A stretch of DNA of 64,000 bases from Plasmodium coatneyi (Eukaryota; Apicomplexa; Aconoidasida; Haemosporida; Plasmodiidae), in NCBI RefSeq assembly GCF_001680005.1, contig NC_033563.1:186001-250000 (forward strand), read 5' to 3'. The position numbers and the translations under genes were made by a program. This document shows positions 44,554 through 54,875 of this stretch, piece by piece. The number at the start of each line of letters is the position of its first letter. Within the stretch, counting starts at the first letter, position 1. Below the pieces are notes generated by a model. It saw nothing but the letters and a program-made list of their open reading frames with translations, searched no databases and was not told the DNA's origin.

Positions 44554-46143
44554 TCAATACTCGTGCGAGTTTATTATATCCTTGGGAACCTTGGTGGGCA
44601 AATCAAAGCCCTCCGTCTTCATCTCGATGAAATGCCGGGCGAGGGAGTACTCGAACAAGTCGAGGTACCCATCCTTGGTAATATCGGCGAGGTTCCAAAT
44701 TTTGTGCAGAACGGAGCTGGGCAATTTGCTCTTGATCAGGTCAGGCTTGACCTGCTCCCCAGACAGCTTCCCACAATCGTCGGGTCCCAGTTTGTAAAAA
44801 TCGTCCGAATATTTCGAAGTGTCAATGGGACTTAACAAATATTTCTGTTTCACCCACATGGGAATTTCTCCAGAGGTCAGCTCCAAAAAGGGAGTCAATT
44901 TATTCTCAACGATTGTGCCTTCCTGCGTTTCAAATCGGGATTGCTCAACGTTAATGGATTCTTTTGGGATCATTTCTAACAGTTGTGGGATATGAACATT
45001 TAATACTTTATTAATTCGTTCGATTTTTTTTACGTCCAACTTTGGAATGTTTAACCAGTCAATATCGTGTAGTTTCTCTCTCATGAATTGCACATTGGGG
45101 AAATCACCCAGGGGTAAGTTGTAATCCTTCGCGACTTCTTCGTATACCTTATCCAAATTTCTAATTAGCTTATTCTTAACATAGTTCTTCCTGAAGTAGG
45201 GTAACTTTTTCCTCAAATGGGACAGCAAAAACATGTGCACCTTCAACGTTCTACATCTTTTAATAAAATCGTTCAAACGAATCATCGTGGAGTTTCTTGG
45301 AATTTTCGACAACTCCTTATACAGATCAGAGGCTTCCTCTTCGAAAATATTTCTATTTTCATCATGCATTAACTTCCTATCCCAGAAGGAGCCTATATAA
45401 ACTCTGTTAACTTCTGGTGTGTTTATTACAATTCCTAGGGACCACATTAACGATCCATACACCCTCATCAGCTGCTGCGTATTAATCGTATCTGCCTTAT
45501 TTAGGATAATTCGTATCTTCGAATCCTGTCCTTTTATCGCCTGTATGCATCTTCTGAACTCATCTGAAATGTCCAATTTGTGCGCGTCAAAAATGAGTAG
45601 TATTAAATCTACTCTCTGGGCAAACCAGTATATGACTTTCTCGAAGTCGTATCCTCTACTGATTTGCTTGATCCCACTTAGAACACCAGGTGTGTCAATT
45701 ATTGTTAGCGACTTTAACACATCGCTACACGTGTTGGAACATTCCAATTTGGAGAGGAAACTGTTCCCAAAACTTTCCAACTGAGAAAATGGCTTTGTTA
45801 TATCACTGACAAGGGCATTTCCAGGAATTAGCTGCTCCTTCTCATTATACATCACTGCTACGAACTTATCTGTCGTTGGCTCTGGTCCTATTCTCATTCC
45901 ACAATACTCCTTCTCTATGAGGTGCTTTATAAAGGTCGTCTTCCCTGTTGAATACTGACCAAGCAGAAGGATCATCGGCTTGGACAGAAAATCGCCGCTC
46001 GTTAAAAGCGGCTTGTAAAAATGGTAATAGTTGAACTCATTCTCCACTTCCAGGATGTATGTTTTGTACAGGGAGTATAGCCCCTCCAACACGTTGTCGT
46101 AGACAACCGTTTCTTCCTCCGTCCTGTAGAGCAGCTTCCTCAT
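44554..46143 (-). CDS. EHD: EH-domain-containing protein (EHD), membrane-remodelling ATPase
   Basis: EHD proteins are dynamin-like ATPases that oligomerise on endocytic and recycling membranes. With the start at the ATG in 46141-46143 the protein is 529 residues, close to the usual ~530-540. G1 is GQYSTGKT at residues 62-69, followed by the EHD signature GMRIGPEPTTDKFVAVM. Further G motifs are DTPG in LTIIDTPGVLSG and NKAD in RIILNKADTI. The C-terminal EH domain (about 440-525) includes KLPSSVLHKIWNLADITKDG with an EF-hand-like loop D-x-x-K-D-G-x-L and the following helix FEYSLARHF. Just upstream lies an acceptor (CGTTATTAACAG) matched by a perfect donor GTAAGT at 46332-46327, so a 181-bp leader intron is likely; in the spliced leader the coding frame meets TGA before this ATG, which supports the start. 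Confidence 0.93.
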   Translation of the reverse strand: MRKLLYRTEEETVVYDNVLEGLYSLYKTYILEVENEFNYYHFYKPLLTSGDFLSKPMILLLGQYSTGKTTFIKHLIEKEYCGMRIGPEPTTDKFVAVMYNEKEQLIPGNALVSDITKPFSQLESFGNSFLSKLECSNTCSDVLKSLTIIDTPGVLSGIKQISRGYDFEKVIYWFAQRVDLILLIFDAHKLDISDEFRRCIQAIKGQDSKIRIILNKADTINTQQLMRVYGSLMWSLGIVINTPEVNRVYIGSFWDRKLMHDENRNIFEEEASDLYKELSKIPRNSTMIRLNDFIKRCRTLKVHMFLLSHLRKKLPYFRKNYVKNKLIRNLDKVYEEVAKDYNLPLGDFPNVQFMREKLHDIDWLNIPKLDVKKIERINKVLNVHIPQLLEMIPKESINVEQSRFETQEGTIVENKLTPFLELTSGEIPMWVKQKYLLSPIDTSKYSDDFYKLGPDDCGKLSGEQVKPDLIKSKLPSSVLHKIWNLADITKDGYLDLFEYSLARHFIEMKTEGFDLPTKVPKDIINSHEY

Positions 46144-46151
46144 TCTCTCCA

Positions 46152-46332
46152 CTGTTAATAACGGTTGGGATACGGGGGGACCTCTCTTCGTGGCTCTTGC
46201 CAAAATGACGCAACTCAGGTGTTCGCTATATATATACACGTCTGTGCCTGTGGAGAGCGCCACACTGCAGACGAGCTACACCAAGTCGAACCGAAGTACT
46301 CCGTGCCAAGCTTCCTCCTCAGGGGCACTTAC
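46152..46332 (-). other. Predicted 5' leader intron of the EHD gene
   Basis: The donor GTAAGT is at 46332-46327 and the acceptor CGTTATTAACAG ends at 46152. Splicing joins an exon ending ATTATGAC to the leader eight bases before the EHD ATG. The exon contains its own out-of-frame ATG at 46337-46335. Confidence 0.5.
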
Positions 46333-46980
46333 GTCATAATCGTCCCTTTGGTAGGTGTCTCTAGCGTGGCGACGTTCTGTATCGCACTTTCACGCATGGG
46401 GGTGGACACTCGCCTGACCTTATTTTCCTCTTCCGCTCCAGGCTTGCGCTTTCACTATTTTGCTTTACTTTTTTTGTTATTTTTTTTGTAACGCAAAATG
46501 TACTACTCTGTTCTGTCGTGTCACCCTCTCACAGAGTGCATCTTTGTCATTTTGGAGCACAACTGGGGAGGGGTCACTATTTCAAGATTAAATTGGAGCA
46601 GAACAAAATGGAAAAACTAAAATTCGATATGTTTAAATCATATGGACGGGCTATGGGGGTTGCAACCTGTCCCGCTGCAGGTATTCTAACTTCGCAAATG
46701 GCGAAAACTGCGCCAAGCGTTGGCTAAAAAGAGCTCATTTAACGAATGGATACAAATAAGCGCGATGCGACGTAAATAATATACATACTGTACATACTGT
46801 TCATGTAAACATTGAAAAGCTGCCTACCAACATGCGCGGAAAACTGCTTCCCTTTCTCTACAAGTTCGATCGCCGCTTCAAAAATGGTTCATCCGTTCAA
46901 TTCGAAAGTGAAATCTTTTTGTTCTTCAAAAATATATTTTGCTGCTTAATTTTTCGAAGTTCGTCCAAACTGGGGAAATC

Positions 46981-47012
<32 letters not shown>

Positions 47013-49562
47013 ATTGCCATTATACGCATGCGCAGTATATGGTGCTATTTTCATGTACTGCATAAATTGGAATACATTTTTCATATGAAGCATACTATGT
47101 AATTTACCCAGTGCTCCAAAAATAAATTGCCTCACGCGTCGACGTGTCAACTTTTTAAATTTTGACGGAGTGCCTTCTTTGGCAAAATGGCAAGGGACGT
47201 GTATACCCCGCCGGCAGGATCGCATAAAACCGCCAGCCCGGAAAAGCTGCTAAATTGGTGTTCTTTCCATTCAAATTTCCTGACTTTAGTTTGCTAAAAA
47301 AAAAAAAAAAAAATCGCAAATTTTCTAAAGCGCCACTTTGAGAAAAATTGCCACTTGCTCCTTTTGAAAATGCGTGCCCCCACCGCAGGGGAAAGAAATG
47401 CATCCACAAAGGTCTGCCAAAATGTATGCCCCATTGTAGTACGAACAAGTGGGCAAGTGCCAATTACATCTCTGAATAATTTACCCCGCATGCAGATCAA
47501 CATGTTGTCATTTTAAAGCAGTTTTGCCCTTTTCCCTTTTTAATTAAACATCACCTCTCAGGTGAGCCATGCCACTGTGCAATTCGCCCGAGTGGCCTAT
47601 TAAATTATCGCAATATAATTCCAGCTGAACGTTCCCAAAGTCTTTGTTCAATTCCGACAGTGGTTCACGTGTGCCAACGGGTGGACGGGAATACATATAC
47701 ACTTGTGCGTCGTGCCGAAGCGAAATGAAAAACAAATAAGTGCGAAAGGAACACCATTCACGCTTTGCAGTCAGGTCAGCCGAATAGAACAAGGCTAAAA
47801 ATAGCAAAGTGTTAAGCACAAATGGGGGATGGGGGTCACTACCACGACGTTGTGGGCACCTCCTACGGGCATAATGAGTAAACCAAACAGATTGTACCAT
47901 CTTTTTGAGGATGAAAAAATGATACATTACAACTACAGGTACTGTTTCATTTGTAGACTCACAATTTGGCAAGATGGCCAACATAAATATACGACTATAT
48001 TGTATCCCTTTTTGCCACTTTTTGGGTAATTTTTTTCATCCCATTTGGAGGGAAAAAAAAATTCCGTCGCATGTTTATACACACTGGTGTAGCACATGTT
48101 GTGGTTTCTCACCAGGCGGGTGGTGGGCGGTCACAAAGTACAACTTTTGCAACCCAGTTTTCCATAAAATCGCTCATCAAAAAAATGGGAAATTCCTAAG
48201 CAATACGAACGCACATTCTCACAAACGATTACCATTTGGGTGTTCTTCTCCTTTTCCATTTTTCCAAATTAATTTATGTTCAAAATTGCCTGAACGCACA
48301 GGAGTAATTATTTCCAAAATTGGCACAGCTAAGTAGCTAGATAGCTATTTTTTTTTTTTTTTTTTTTTTTTTTTGTTTGTTCATAAAAAAGGTGAAAATT
48401 GTAAACGTAGTTATTCTCCCCATTGTACATTTACGGAAACGCACACAGACGTCTTTACGCGAAGAAATACATGCTACATTTCGTCGCGCCTTACAATGAG
48501 ACCAGTAGACTCCTTCCCACAACACATCACGCAGGAACGTTTTAAAAAGTGTGCGCCTTTGTGTAAACTCACCTTTTATGGAACCATATAAACGGGCTGA
48601 TCATGCCGTGTCCTCAAATTTACACCAACTGGGTTGTTGTTCCTCTTCATTGCTCATTTATTAAGTGGGGAGAAAGAAAATTTCGTTGCGCTTGTTCCGT
48701 GAGGAGTATTCTTCCCCCGTGTACATTAAAACGCGTGCGTGCATGGGTGTATTACCCCCCTCACTGTTCTTAAAACGAACGAGTAACAAATTCAAGTGAA
48801 GAAAGCTTCTCCACGGTTTGCATCGAATTGTGACACCCCTGCAAGTGGGTCCCCCCGCTCTGCGTTTTAGCCGCCAAAAAGGAGCCTCCTGAAAAGCACA
48901 CAAACGGCAGAAATTTAACGAAGTGGGAAGGCCATACACTTTGGCAGTTCTACATGCACGTCATCAGCCCAGTGGAACATGGATAGCCATAAAAAAAAAA
49001 AATAATAAATAAATAAAAATAAAGCAAAACAGATCATAACATAACAAAGGATGAGCGCACCGCGCGAATTGGCATACCATTCCACCACAATTATCGCCCC
49101 AAACCATTGCACCTTTCGGCCAAGTGAAAACGAAAATGCGGAAAAAAAATGTGAAAAATAGTATGTGACAAAGGGGAGTACGAGAAGCAATGTTCGTACG
49201 ACCAAGCTGGAACAAACTAGGTTGCACCCCTAACCAACACTCCTAAAACGTGTGGGGAGGCTTCCACGTACGAGACGAAAAGGTGGTTGTTTCTCACCCA
49301 AGGGGCACGCGCAATTGTAACTATACTCTCAACCAAGCTTGTTCCGTTATCTGCGGATGCCAACACTTCTCTACATTAGAAATTTGTTTCCATTCTGGCG
49401 TCCTCATTTGGTAGTGAAAGGAGACCCTCCTCACACAGCACCTCCGTTTGGGAATTTCACACTCAGGGGAAGGTCCCAACCTGAGCAGCTTTTCCCCCAT
49501 ACTGCTAACAGCATGGAAGCGCTCTTACAGAAAGGAGAAAAAAAAACTAAAATGAACGAAAT
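46333..49562. other. Large divergent intergenic region between EHD and the unknown ORF pair
   Basis: This 3.2 kb is the longest gene-free stretch of the central window. It has an A tract of about 30 nt at 46982-47011, an A tract at 47297-47313, a T tract of about 27 nt at 48349-48374 preceded by TAGCTAG and ATAGCTA, and mixed A-rich runs near 48990-49025. One 146-codon minus-strand ORF (47544-47984) free of homopolymer runs is listed separately. Confidence 0.55.
47544..47984 (-). CDS. Possible small gene or exon, unsupported ORF of 146 codons
   Basis: This ATG-started minus-strand ORF is unusual among the intergenic ORFs because it has no homopolymer-driven Lys or Phe runs and ends in a balanced, protein-like stretch (REPLSELNKDFGNVQLELYC). 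It matches no family I know. A donor-like GTAGTT and a CTATTTTTAG acceptor inside it suggest it could be spliced if real. Chance is a fair explanation at this length. Confidence 0.2.
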   Translation of the reverse strand: MLAILPNCESTNETVPVVVMYHFFILKKMVQSVWFTHYARRRCPQRRGSDPHPPFVLNTLLFLALFYSADLTAKREWCSFRTYLFFISLRHDAQVYMYSRPPVGTREPLSELNKDFGNVQLELYCDNLIGHSGELHSGMAHLRGDV

Positions 49563-52439
49563 ATGCAAAAGCTTTCGAAAAATGTTTGCCGCAAGGTCAT
49601 CATCGGCAGAGAAAAGTGTAACTCTCACAGGGTAATCAGCACAGCGGTAGGGCTCTCCATAATTCCCATCGGCCCAAAATGCATCATCCAAACAGACCGC
49701 AAAGCGTATAGCTTGCTCAGAGATTACATGGTGGAAAGAGATCACGAAAGTAAACAAAATAGCGCCCTTTACAACCGCAATGAAAATAACGACTTTATCG
49801 AAAGTAGTAGTCTACGGAGGAGGGAGATTTTACACCATCGAAAGGATGGCGTAGACATTGTTCATATGGACCGGGACATATTCACCTCTCTGAAAAATGT
49901 CCTGTCCCTAATTGATAGTATAAATACTCGAGTGGTGCAAAATGGATTAGCGGCCAGTACGCCAAGTGGCACCCCCCCCAGCAATGGGATGCTGCAAACA
50001 AGAGCAATAATAAATGAGAAGGAGTACCTCTTCTGTGTAGAATTAGGAAAAGATAGCACAGCCGGAAGTGGACATCTGAGGAGAAATTCCTGTCCAGGGG
50101 ATTTCCCCCCTTGTGATGATGAAGATCTTTGTAATTTAAAAAGAGAAATTCAAGGCGTCGATTTTTTCGCCTTATCTGCTCTACTCCGCGTGTATCAGAA
50201 AATTGCCAGAAAAAAATATGACCCCTGTGAAGGTAATCCCTCCAGAGTACCTTTCCCATTTAACAGGGTAGAAAAGTTCATCCTCCAAACGTTATGCTCC
50301 CACATTGACAGTCTGCTTCAACGAAAGAACAACAGAAAAGGTGACCCGCTGGACAACCATCTAACAGAACGTCCAAGCAGCAAGGCTCCCTTTCGTGCCA
50401 TATACTGGGAAATATTAAACATTTTACAAACTCTTACACACAACAAAGTAGAATACATAGACGTCATAAATCGAGTGCTATATGAACAGTTTAATTTTGT
50501 GGACAAGCACAGACATCACTATAACTATGCCTTCTCCGTTGCTCTCCTTCCTGTGATTAATGAAGTACTCCTATATCAGTCAACTTTGTTAGGGTCACCT
50601 CCAACAGGGGGGGAAGACTTCCCTCCCCCTGCGTTCTTTACAACCATAGGTGGGAACCCCCTTCACATGCAGAAGGAGGCCTTTACGTGGGGATACATCG
50701 AGGAGAACTACCAAAAAGAGGACCTATCTACGAACAGGATTGAATCCCCAACGGGTGATGAACAGAGTAGAAGTATGGACACCCCGCAAAACTGTGAAAC
50801 GGATCAAAATTCAGCGAAAGAAAGAAAGAACTGTGTAGATACCATTTTTACCCCCCCGAAGAGTGCCCAAAAAGAGTTTAACCCCCCTGCGGATGGCGCG
50901 ATGTTCTCTTACTTGCAACAGTATAGTATTACCCTGCTCAGCATAATTGCCAAAAAGATAAAGTACATGGAAAATAGGAACCATATCCATGACTTAGGAC
51001 TCATACTAGAAAGTATCAACACCCTGCTGCATGTGAAAAGCATCTCTAAGGGACAGCTCCCCATCTTGATAAATCCAAGGGTCGAATTTTTAAAGGACGT
51101 CATCCTAAACGATAAGGACCACCCCACCGGAGTTAACCAAAAGATGTACCTCCTTCTCTTCCTCGATTACATTTTTAACTTTTTAAAAAATTTTAAATTT
51201 GGTTCCAAGTCCATCCATAGGATGACAAAAGAGGGGGAATCTCTTGGGAACCATTTTCTTAAAATTCTCTGCCTGTCCAGCAGCATTAGGCAGATACTAA
51301 TGAGGGGGGGAAGGAATAGTGACAGGATTGGTGGTCATCACCACCATGGCCCCAACGTTGTGTGCACCAATGATGCGCCGCTCTATGCAGACCAAACATC
51401 CAAACTAATCAGTAGGGTAAATAGAAACATCGGTCTGCTGACGAGCGAGGTAATTTTAAATGCCCCCAATAATTATGGTTTGCCCACCCGTTTGGAAAGG
51501 AGCCACGTATCCAACGCCTACATGGCTTACCTACTCAATGACGTCTACCTGCAAAACAACAGCGAAGTGAAAAAAATGATCCTTTCGCATTTCGTGAAGA
51601 AAAATGAATCGTCACATTGGGGGAGCCAACCGGAGGGTGAGAGGCAAATATACCTGGAATATATCACCCTCTACAATTTTGTGAAAATCTTCAAAGGGGA
51701 TATTAACCAAGCGGAAGGGAAAGACGCAGAAGGGGCAGAAAGGGAAAGATGTGTTGAGAAGATTTTCCCTTTTTTTCGGACCTTCATGGAGAACTGCATA
51801 AATATGAATGGCGATGAAAATAACGCCACAGAAATATCGCCTAACCAGCAGATGAAGCAACTCCTTCATGGGATGAACAAACTGTGCTACTTCTACGTGC
51901 TCTGCAAAAGGCATATCACGAATGCTAATTTCGTGGCACTTGCAAATTGTAATTTCTACTTTGCATTTTCGATAATTAATTGGCACATTGAAAAATGCTT
52001 GAACAGGTCAGAACTTTTTTTCCCTCATTTTGTTAACATGTGTGTGGAGAAGATATTCGTCATTGTGGGCACTCTCAAATGTTTCGGTCTAACAGCGGAG
52101 GAAGATTTGGCCGACTGCCTCTCCAAATTTATCACGCTGACGCATGTGTGCATGACTGAAGAGAACAGGAAGAGTCTCCTTTTTTATGTGTTGCCTTATG
52201 TGGAGCGCGCGAGAAAGGACGTTGGCAAGTTGGGAAGCCTTTTAGTGGGTACCGAAAGGGCATCATTGGGTGACGCAGGAGGGAAGGATGAGTGTACCGA
52301 TGCTGAAAGGAAAAGCTATGCTTACTGTGAAAAGAACCAGTCTGATGACGCCCACTTTGAAACCCCCCCCCTGATGACACCCCCTTACGCACCGATCAAA
52401 ACTTGCACCACATGGAAAAACGCATCGAAGAGGTACTAG
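49563..52439 (+). CDS. Conserved Plasmodium protein of unknown function, possibly the 5' part of a frameshifted gene
   Basis: I do not recognise a domain in these 958 residues. The N terminus is basic with few acidic residues (MQKLSKNVCRKVIIGREKCN), which could target mitochondria. Much of the rest looks helical, with Leu/Ile-rich segments such as ALSALLRVYQKIARKKY, AIYWEILNILQTLTHNKVEY, DLGLILESINTLLHVKSI and MYLLLFLDYIFNFLKNF, separated by charged linkers. That is the feel of helical-repeat organelle RNA-binding proteins in Apicomplexa, but I see no terminal RAP domain. The last 28 bases overlap the next ORF in another frame, just after a C9 run at 52363-52371; a one-base error or mutation there would fuse the two. 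ATG at 49563 is the first in frame. Confidence 0.7.
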   Translation: MQKLSKNVCRKVIIGREKCNSHRVISTAVGLSIIPIGPKCIIQTDRKAYSLLRDYMVERDHESKQNSALYNRNENNDFIESSSLRRREILHHRKDGVDIVHMDRDIFTSLKNVLSLIDSINTRVVQNGLAASTPSGTPPSNGMLQTRAIINEKEYLFCVELGKDSTAGSGHLRRNSCPGDFPPCDDEDLCNLKREIQGVDFFALSALLRVYQKIARKKYDPCEGNPSRVPFPFNRVEKFILQTLCSHIDSLLQRKNNRKGDPLDNHLTERPSSKAPFRAIYWEILNILQTLTHNKVEYIDVINRVLYEQFNFVDKHRHHYNYAFSVALLPVINEVLLYQSTLLGSPPTGGEDFPPPAFFTTIGGNPLHMQKEAFTWGYIEENYQKEDLSTNRIESPTGDEQSRSMDTPQNCETDQNSAKERKNCVDTIFTPPKSAQKEFNPPADGAMFSYLQQYSITLLSIIAKKIKYMENRNHIHDLGLILESINTLLHVKSISKGQLPILINPRVEFLKDVILNDKDHPTGVNQKMYLLLFLDYIFNFLKNFKFGSKSIHRMTKEGESLGNHFLKILCLSSSIRQILMRGGRNSDRIGGHHHHGPNVVCTNDAPLYADQTSKLISRVNRNIGLLTSEVILNAPNNYGLPTRLERSHVSNAYMAYLLNDVYLQNNSEVKKMILSHFVKKNESSHWGSQPEGERQIYLEYITLYNFVKIFKGDINQAEGKDAEGAERERCVEKIFPFFRTFMENCINMNGDENNATEISPNQQMKQLLHGMNKLCYFYVLCKRHITNANFVALANCNFYFAFSIINWHIEKCLNRSELFFPHFVNMCVEKIFVIVGTLKCFGLTAEEDLADCLSKFITLTHVCMTEENRKSLLFYVLPYVERARKDVGKLGSLLVGTERASLGDAGGKDECTDAERKSYAYCEKNQSDDAHFETPPLMTPPYAPIKTCTTWKNASKRY

Positions 52440-53176
52440 CCACATTCGAAGAAAAACAAATCTTCCCCATAGACAGTAAGAAGATGTACGAACTGCTACA
52501 CGAACTGCGACACGAGCATCTAAGGGGCAACCTCCTACTTAGGAAGGAAAACCAAATTCTCAGAAACAAGTTAAATTATATCCTGCTCAATTTTGACTCC
52601 TTTATTAAGGCACATATTACCCAAGTAGTTGCAGAACAGGAGTGGATTTTTGCCCACCATGATGAAGAGGGGGAATTAGCTCAGACGGGAAAAGGTCGTC
52701 CACCTGTTGCACTCCATCCCGCGGTTCACATGCTTGGGAAGGATACCTCAGAGGGAGACAACTCCATTGGGGGGGTACCCAAAAAGGATGTTGACCAGAC
52801 TGCTACGGGGAAAAACCACCAAGATGGACGTGCCAAACTAGGACTCCACTTCGACTACGGACACGTCAGTGCCAAAAACGAATATTTCCGACAGCTACAA
52901 AAATACGAACGGGAAGATTACAAAAAAATTAACAACGTTCTGATAAACATGTACCTGTGCAATCCGTACATATGCTCCAAGAGCAAAGAAGCTGTCCTCT
53001 CCAGTGGTAGATCTCCAAAAAAGGTAATTATTTTACCACAGGACACGTATCGAAATATACACAAGTTGGTCGTTGCGGGAGAGAACAGCGACGGGCTGAA
53101 ACTGCTGAGGCGTGTCCACAATTCGGTGCACCTATTCTTCATCCGGGTGAAGTTTTTTTTCAGCAGGTTAAATTAA
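52412..53176 (+). CDS. Unknown protein, or C-terminal part of the preceding gene
   Basis: From the ATG at 52412 this is 254 residues. It opens with a strongly helical, coiled-coil-like segment (KRIEEVLATFEEKQIFPID, then LLHELRHEHLRGNLLLRKEN) and has a middle Gly/Asp/Lys linker. A second structured block (about 150-254) includes YFRQLQKYEREDYKKINNVL, a run of Cys/Tyr (YLCNPYICSK) and a basic hydrophobic end. No family is recognised. Its frame is open upstream to a TGA at 52358-52360, so it continues through the C9 run, where the upstream ORF could join. In P. falciparum I recall only one gene between EHD and L44, which would favour a single interrupted gene. Confidence 0.7.
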   Translation: MEKRIEEVLATFEEKQIFPIDSKKMYELLHELRHEHLRGNLLLRKENQILRNKLNYILLNFDSFIKAHITQVVAEQEWIFAHHDEEGELAQTGKGRPPVALHPAVHMLGKDTSEGDNSIGGVPKKDVDQTATGKNHQDGRAKLGLHFDYGHVSAKNEYFRQLQKYEREDYKKINNVLINMYLCNPYICSKSKEAVLSSGRSPKKVIILPQDTYRNIHKLVVAGENSDGLKLLRRVHNSVHLFFIRVKFFFSRLN

Positions 53177-54400
53177 TGAGACACACACATAGACGGTACT
53201 ACTTTGCAAATGCATACCTGTGGTGCCTCTTCGTCACCTCCCTTCTGTTTTCGTGAACTCCCCAATGAACGCATACATGCAAACGTTTATTAACCGCTCA
53301 TACGTATGTACCATATTATATATGTTTTTACCCGCGCGTTGTTCCCTTTTTTTTTTTTTTTTTTTTGTTCCTTCGCAAAACTCTACAGACAGAGCAGCCA
53401 AAAGTGGTAAAGCATATTTGTTTTGTTCACGTGGGTGGGGGGGCACACGCTCCCATATGCGTAATATACAATCGAAAATATTCTCATAAGTACATCCTTT
53501 TATATGTACACGCGGCTACAACTCGTAGTAAAATACCCTGATGGGAAAAAAAAAAAAAAAAAAAGCTAGCCACGAAAAGGCCCTCCCCCCCTTCTGCCCA
53601 TATTTTCCCACTTCCCATATTCCTCCTTCCGTTTCGCGCGAAGGGTAAATTTTGTTAAGTACAAATGAGAGCAAAATTATTCGGGAAAAATATTTAAAAA
53701 GTTTTTCACAAAATGGCAACTTAAGTCCTCTTCAATTGCAATCAGTTTTTTTGTCCTCCAATTGGGGCCATTTTGTCGCGTTCCGACTGTTTGGGCGGAT
53801 GGGCGCCACTTTGATCCCCATGGGGAGGAGGGAACAAGCCCGTTGGCGTAAACGCCCCGAGGCAAAATGAATAAGCACAAAGTCGTACATTGCCTTTTAA
53901 GCGCCGAGTGCCTGCGCGAGAATAACGTATTGCCGTAGAATATTTTTCAAGCTATGGTCGTTATGAAGTCAAAATTGTTAAGCATTTAACTGGGCATATA
54001 TCTCAGAAACCGTATATGGCTATCGCTCCTTTTCTTCCTTTTTAACTTTTTCGAAAATTTTTTCCCCATTTTGCGTTCAGTTATTTTACTAAGCGAAAAA
54101 AATGCAGCGCCGGTAAATTTTGCAATTATCCAAAAATTTACAGCAGCAGTTAATTCAACCCAGTAATATATTTCCCGCTTTTTTTTTTCTTTTTTTTTTT
54201 TTCTTCCTTTTTTTTTACCATTTCGCCAACTGTCGCGAATTTAACCAGCAGTCGCAACGCGCAGCATTGTGTATTCTTACATTGTCACTCAGTCACTTAG
54301 TTACTCAGTTTACTCAGTCACGCAGCAACATAGCTACATAGCTTACATAGCTACTTACTTCCTAGTTACATTTTTACGTTGCCCAAACAATCTGCGCAAA
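53177..54400. other. Upstream region and 5' UTR of ribosomal protein L44
   Basis: This 1.2 kb has a T tract at 53347-53366, an A tract plus GCTAGC at 53546-53570, and a T-rich stretch at 54179-54219 just before the L44 leader. Pyrimidine-rich leaders are common at ribosomal protein promoters. The leader itself carries two short tandem motifs, listed separately. Confidence 0.6.
54284..54358 (+). repeat. Short tandem motifs in the L44 leader (ACTCAGT x3, ACATAGCT x3)
   Basis: ACTCAGT occurs at 54287-54293, 54303-54309 and 54312-54318. ACATAGCT then occurs at 54328-54335, 54336-54343 and 54345-54352. The array ends about 45 bp before the L44 start codon, so it is probably 5' UTR or core promoter. 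Confidence 0.8.
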
Positions 54401-54875
54401 ATGGTGAACGTTCCCAAAACGAGGAAAACCTACTGCAGCAACAAATGCAAGAAGCATACCATGCACAAGGTCAGTCAGTACAAAAAGGGAAAGGAACGAT
54501 TGTCGGCCTTGGGAAGAAGAAGATACGACATGAAGCAGAAGGGTTTCGGAGGCCAAACCAAGCCCGTTTTTAAGAAAAAGGCCAAAACTACCAAAAAGAT
54601 TGTTCTCAAATTGGTAAGCAGTACGGGGGGATGCGTCATTCGCCTAGCCTTTACCCCAAAGGATTATATCATCCGTGCGTGCTTATCTACTTCACCCGCG
54701 CACACCAGCGTTATTGTACCCATACCACCAAGGGGTATATACCAATGCGTTTATTTTATTTTTTTTCCCCCTGCAGGAATGCACGAAATGCAAGAAAAAA
54801 CGATTTCAAACCCTGAAGAGATGCAAAACGTTTGAGATGGGAGCCGATAAGAAGAAAAAGGGAGCCGTTTATTAA
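54401..54875 (+). CDS. RPL44: 60S ribosomal protein L44 (eL42), 2 exons
   Basis: eL42 sits at the E site of the large ribosomal subunit. Exons 54401-54613 and 54777-54875 give 103 residues. The match to eukaryotic eL42 is close throughout: [58 protein letters not shown], then across the intron [20 protein letters not shown] and [12 protein letters not shown]. Two Cys pairs form the zinc site. The Pro in GGQTKP is the form linked to cycloheximide sensitivity; fungi with Gln there are resistant. The intron is 163 bp with donor GTAAGC and acceptor TTTTTTTCCCCCTGCAG, in phase 0, a position shared with many eL42 genes. Confidence 0.97.

Noticed and set aside
46982..47011. Very long poly(dA) tract (about 30 nt) and similar tracts across the window
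   Set aside because: Such tracts are common in Plasmodium intergenic DNA and are not retroposed poly(A) tails here: no flanking duplication or gene-derived sequence is seen.
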